Source: an uncultured Gemmatimonadota bacterium
Lineage (GTDB): Bacteria > Gemmatimonadota > Gemmatimonadetes > Longimicrobiales > Gaopeijiaceae
NCBI GenBank assembly: GCA_937136445.1
Contig: CAKZOQ010000438.1
Coordinates: forward strand, 1-8,938
DNA length: 8,938 bases
Direction: 5' to 3'
Shown: piece after piece, positions 6,532 through 8,938 of the stretch
Position numbering within the stretch: the stretch's first letter is position 1
Layout of the letters: every line of letters starts with the position of its first letter
Translations under genes and position numbers: made by a program
Notes under the pieces: model-generated
The model's input: only the letters and a program-made list of their open reading frames with translations
The model's database searches: none
What the model was told of the DNA's origin: nothing

Positions 6532-7638
6532 TCACCGCGATCCGCCCGCCACATCCGGCAGGTGCGTCTCGCCGGCCGTTCCCGCCTCGGGGTGCGCCGC
6601 CATGCCCTGGTGGGCCTCCATGAACAACTCGTTCAGCGCGTCCATGTCGATGTCCGCGGCGGCCTCCTCGGTGGCGGCTGGATGCACCGCCTCGGGCAGG
6701 GTCAGCGCGGGATAGAGGGTCGCGCGGGCCAGGCCATACGCGGGGATGTTGACCCCCTGATGGCAGGTCATGCACTGCACCTTGGGGCCGTCGCCCTCGG
6801 GACCCTGGACCGAGTCCGGAAGGATCGATCCCAGGGGCGCCACGAACTGCTGATTGATGTCCCGTACCATCCGGTAGCCGCGGAGCGCGGTGACGCGCGC
6901 CGGTGGGCTCTCCTCCCAGTCGGAGAAGCGGGCCGAGGCATGGCAGTAGGTGCAGTTGACGCCCAGCGCGTTGCTGGTGTGGATCATGAACCAGTAGGTG
7001 TTGCGCGCGTTCTGGATGGAGGTCTCCACCTCGGCGTCGCCAGTGAGGGCGGCTTGCGACTGCACCCGCACGTCCTCCCGGTCCAGGTAGTAGCGCAGGT
7101 TGGGCTCATGGGGATCCAGCGTCCAGACGTACTCGGGCTGGGGCTGGCCGACGTGGCAGGTGTAGCAGTTGACCCCCTCCTCACCCACGTGGCTGCTCCA
7201 CTCCTCGTTGATGTACTTGGTCATCTGGATCATCCGACGGCTCACCACCTTCGTGTAGACGTCGTCGGCCGCCATGATGACGGAGCCGTCGTCCTGGACC
7301 ACGTGGCAGTAGTTGCAGCCCTGCTCCGGGCTCACCCAGTTGGTCATGGCCACCATGGAGCGGTTGAACTCGGCCACGCTCAGATTGCCCAGGACCTGGA
7401 CGTTCTCGAAGGTCCCGGCGGGCGCCGCAGGCAGGTCGCCGGGGATGGGGTCGGGGTCCGCGGGATAGGCCTCCACGTACGCGATGCTGTCCGGTCGCGT
7501 GACGCTGGGATTCTCGACCGTCCCCATGGAGAGCCCACGCGGCCCGATGTTCTCGGAGTCGACGGGCGGAAGCTCGCACCCGGCCGAGGCCAGGAGGGCG
7601 GTGAGGACCGCCAGCGGAAGTACGCGTCGGGTGTTCAC
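6532..7638 (-). CDS. pufC: Photosynthetic reaction centre tetraheme cytochrome c subunit PufC
   Basis: The periplasmic electron donor that re-reduces the oxidised special pair of the reaction centre (368 aa). It has an N-terminal signal with Cys21 (SAGC, an imperfect lipobox) that would anchor it by lipid, as in Blastochloris. Four c-type heme sites are present: CNYCH (108-112), CYTCH (158-162), CTYCH (229-233) and CMTCH (289-293). By analogy with the Blastochloris viridis subunit, the sixth ligands are Met98, Met139 and Met257 for three hemes and His150 for the fourth, in helices ahead of the heme sites, and all are present. The start is a GTG that overlaps the pufM stop (GTGA, 7635-7638) with a strong GGAGGT five bases upstream, so it is coupled to pufM. 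About 75 residues follow the last heme, including a Glu/Ala/Asp-rich, probably helical tail (323-350), which seems longer than usual. Identification is essentially certain. Confidence 0.97.
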   Translation of the reverse strand: MNTRRVLPLAVLTALLASAGCELPPVDSENIGPRGLSMGTVENPSVTRPDSIAYVEAYPADPDPIPGDLPAAPAGTFENVQVLGNLSVAEFNRSMVAMTNWVSPEQGCNYCHVVQDDGSVIMAADDVYTKVVSRRMIQMTKYINEEWSSHVGEEGVNCYTCHVGQPQPEYVWTLDPHEPNLRYYLDREDVRVQSQAALTGDAEVETSIQNARNTYWFMIHTSNALGVNCTYCHASARFSDWEESPPARVTALRGYRMVRDINQQFVAPLGSILPDSVQGPEGDGPKVQCMTCHQGVNIPAYGLARATLYPALTLPEAVHPAATEEAAADIDMDALNELFMEAHQGMAAHPEAGTAGETHLPDVAGGSR

Positions 7639-8765
7639 TGGTCACCTCCAAGGGCCGGAGCCCCACCGGCGAGACCGAAGGTCAGGACCCGCCCGTCGTC
7701 GAGCTCGAGGCCCCGACTGATGGGACCGGGAACGTACCCGTCGTCGGGCAGCGGGCTGAACGAGTCGTCGGCATCACCCCGCATCGGACCGTCGAGCTCA
7801 CCGGGTTCGACCGCCGGGCTCGGATCGTCGTAGGGCTGCACGTATTCGGGAACGATGCCGTGCTTGATGCCCCATCGGTACCAGTTGTCCACCGCGGTCC
7901 CGGTGAGGAGGATGCCGATCCCGCCCGTCAGCGTCGTGAGGACGGCGAACCACCACGCCCACCGGTGGATGCTCTCCATGGTGGCGTTGAAGCCCATGGT
8001 CCAGCGCCAGAAGAGCATGCTCCGTTCGGCGGCCGTCCCGCGGTCGGTGATCTGATCGATCTCCCGCTCCCCCCCCATCTTCGCCGTGGCCAGGATGGTC
8101 CCGGCGTGCATGGCGAAGAGGAGCGCCGACCCGTACAGGAAGACGATGCTCAGCATGTGGAACGGGTTGTAGAACAGGTTCCCGTACCGGATGGAGAAGG
8201 CTGCCGTCCAGTCCAGGTGCGGGAAGATCCCGAAGGGCACCGCCTCGCTCCAGCTCCCCATGACCACCGGGCGGATGAAGCCCAGCACCAGGTAGAGGAA
8301 GATGGCGCTGGCGAAGGCCCAGGCCACGTGCGTCCCCATCTTCAACTTCTTGGCCCGGAAGTACATCCGGAACCACCAGAGGATGATGCTCATGGTGAGG
8401 AGGAAGCCGGCCACCAGCCACCAGCCGCCCTCGGCCAGCGGTGGGATGGACAGCCCGTACTCCGGTCCCGGCGGCTCGAGGCCCAACCAGGGAAGCTGTC
8501 GGATGAACTCCACCGGATCCCAGTTCACCTGGGCCAGGAAGTTGAAGCCGATGACCTCGATGGCGGCAAAGCCGCAGATCAGCGATGCGATCCCGAGCCA
8601 GCCCAGGTAGAGGGGCCCGATCTGGGCATCCCCGATCCGCCCCAGCAGGTAGCTGAAGCCTCCGGGCTTGAGGAGCCGATCGCGCTCGTCGGGGCCGATG
8701 GGCACCCCGGGGTCCGGCGCGTGCCGGACCTGGATCTGGGTGAAGAGGTTCTGATACTCAGCCAT
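7635..8765 (-). CDS. pufM: Photosynthetic reaction centre subunit M
   Basis: The membrane subunit that, with PufL, binds the bacteriochlorophylls, bacteriopheophytins, quinones and iron of a type II reaction centre (376 aa). Five transmembrane helices lie at about 51-73, 113-136, 145-168, 200-226 and 262-290. Numbering is one above Rhodobacter sphaeroides: His203 (special pair, NPFH), His183 (accessory bacteriochlorophyll, HLDW), iron ligands His220, Glu235 and His267, Tyr211 (M210) and Leu215 (M214) are all present, as is the quinone-pocket FWRW at 252-255. The core ends at VDNWYRWGIKHG (292-303), where the R. sphaeroides protein nearly ends. Here about 70 more residues follow, acidic and rich in Pro and Gly. 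The ATG at 8765 lies 12 bases after pufL, with AAGGGGA as ribosome-binding site overlapping the pufL stop. The last bases overlap pufC. Confidence 0.98.
   Translation of the reverse strand: MAEYQNLFTQIQVRHAPDPGVPIGPDERDRLLKPGGFSYLLGRIGDAQIGPLYLGWLGIASLICGFAAIEVIGFNFLAQVNWDPVEFIRQLPWLGLEPPGPEYGLSIPPLAEGGWWLVAGFLLTMSIILWWFRMYFRAKKLKMGTHVAWAFASAIFLYLVLGFIRPVVMGSWSEAVPFGIFPHLDWTAAFSIRYGNLFYNPFHMLSIVFLYGSALLFAMHAGTILATAKMGGEREIDQITDRGTAAERSMLFWRWTMGFNATMESIHRWAWWFAVLTTLTGGIGILLTGTAVDNWYRWGIKHGIVPEYVQPYDDPSPAVEPGELDGPMRGDADDSFSPLPDDGYVPGPISRGLELDDGRVLTFGLAGGAPALGGDQ
7643..7652 (-). promoter_or_regulatory. Strong ribosome-binding site for pufC
   Basis: Read on the minus strand, TTGGAGGTGACCA precedes the GTG start of pufC. 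GGAGGT with five-base spacing is the best Shine-Dalgarno sequence in the window. It supports the GTG as the true start and lies inside the last codons of pufM. Confidence 0.7.
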
Positions 8766-8777
8766 GGTCGTGTCCCC

Positions 8778-8938
8778 TTACCAGATCGGAAGGTTGAGCC
8801 ACCAGCCCCACCATTCCGGCCAGCCCCGGGTCCAGAACGGTCCGCTGATGACGATGCAGATCGCGCTCCAGAGGCCCGCGTTCAGGGCCAGGAACAGGCC
8901 CAGGCGGTGGATGCCGATGGCGCCGATGGAGTATCCGA
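8778..8938 (-). CDS. pufL: Photosynthetic reaction centre subunit L, C-terminal part only
   Basis: Only the last 52 codons and the TAA stop are inside the window; the gene continues beyond the right edge. The translation begins GYSIGAIGIHRLGLFLAL, which matches the fifth helix of PufL. The His in GIHRLG corresponds to the iron ligand His L230 of Rhodobacter sphaeroides. The end (WPEWWGWWLNLPIW) matches the tryptophan-rich tail near the membrane surface and lacks the short extra tail seen after this point in R. sphaeroides. It is the first gene of the visible puf series, 12 bases ahead of pufM. The antenna genes pufB and pufA, if present, would lie further right. Confidence 0.96.
   Translation of the reverse strand, partial: GYSIGAIGIHRLGLFLALNAGLWSAICIVISGPFWTRGWPEWWGWWLNLPIW

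Noticed and set aside
5423..6715. 430-codon plus-strand frame over puhE and the lipoprotein gene
   Set aside because: It is antisense to the well-supported puhE and has repetitive Gly/Arg/His/Pro content with no family signature.
6562..7833. 423-codon plus-strand frame over pufC and the pufM end
   Set aside because: It is antisense to essential, motif-rich reaction-centre genes. Its Val/Gly/His-rich translation is a shadow of their codon use.

Overview
This GC-rich window covers the edge of a photosynthesis gene cluster from an anoxygenic phototroph with a type II (quinone-type) reaction centre. The minus strand, read from the right edge leftwards, encodes the C-terminal end of PufL, complete PufM, the tetraheme cytochrome subunit PufC, and the assembly protein PuhE. 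Beyond these come a small secreted lipoprotein gene that looks frameshifted and a large secreted beta-propeller protein of the choice-of-anchor B type. Reaction-centre L and M are clear from the near-identical cofactor-binding motifs. PufC is clear from four CxxCH sites with correctly placed axial ligands.

The host cannot be fixed from the sequence alone. A proteobacterial-type puf operon sits beside secreted M28 peptidase, FG-GAP/LVIVD and lipoprotein genes, the PufM has a long C-terminal extension, and GC is very high. Together these fit best with a phototrophic Gemmatimonadota-like bacterium, a phylum known to have acquired its photosynthesis cluster by transfer. A proteobacterium is the main alternative.

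Layout: 1-301 has no gene but holds a striking 16-bp inverted repeat enclosing two smaller hairpins (33-112). 302-1273 (+) is a secreted M28 zinc peptidase. 1274-1476 is non-coding apart from a doubtful 23-codon frame and a small dyad. 1477-2279 (+) is a translationally coupled pair, a small helical protein and a nucleotidyltransferase, which resembles a toxin-antitoxin module. 2280-2571 is a convergent junction with no recognisable gene. 2572-4941 (-) is the propeller protein. 5074-5637 (-) is the broken lipoprotein gene. 5678-6454 (-) is puhE. 6532-7638 (-) is pufC, 7635-8765 (-) is pufM and 8778-8938 (-) is the pufL end.

How it works together: PufL and PufM form the membrane core that separates charge, PufC re-reduces the special pair from the periplasmic side, and PuhE assists assembly of the photosynthetic complex. 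The genes left of puhE show no link to photosynthesis and probably mark the cluster boundary. The left third (about 1-1500) looks visibly less GC-rich than the puf region, which suggests a different history. I see no clearly new system. The least explained items are the structured repeat at 33-112, the PufM tail, the placement of puhE directly after pufC, and the broken META-type lipoprotein.
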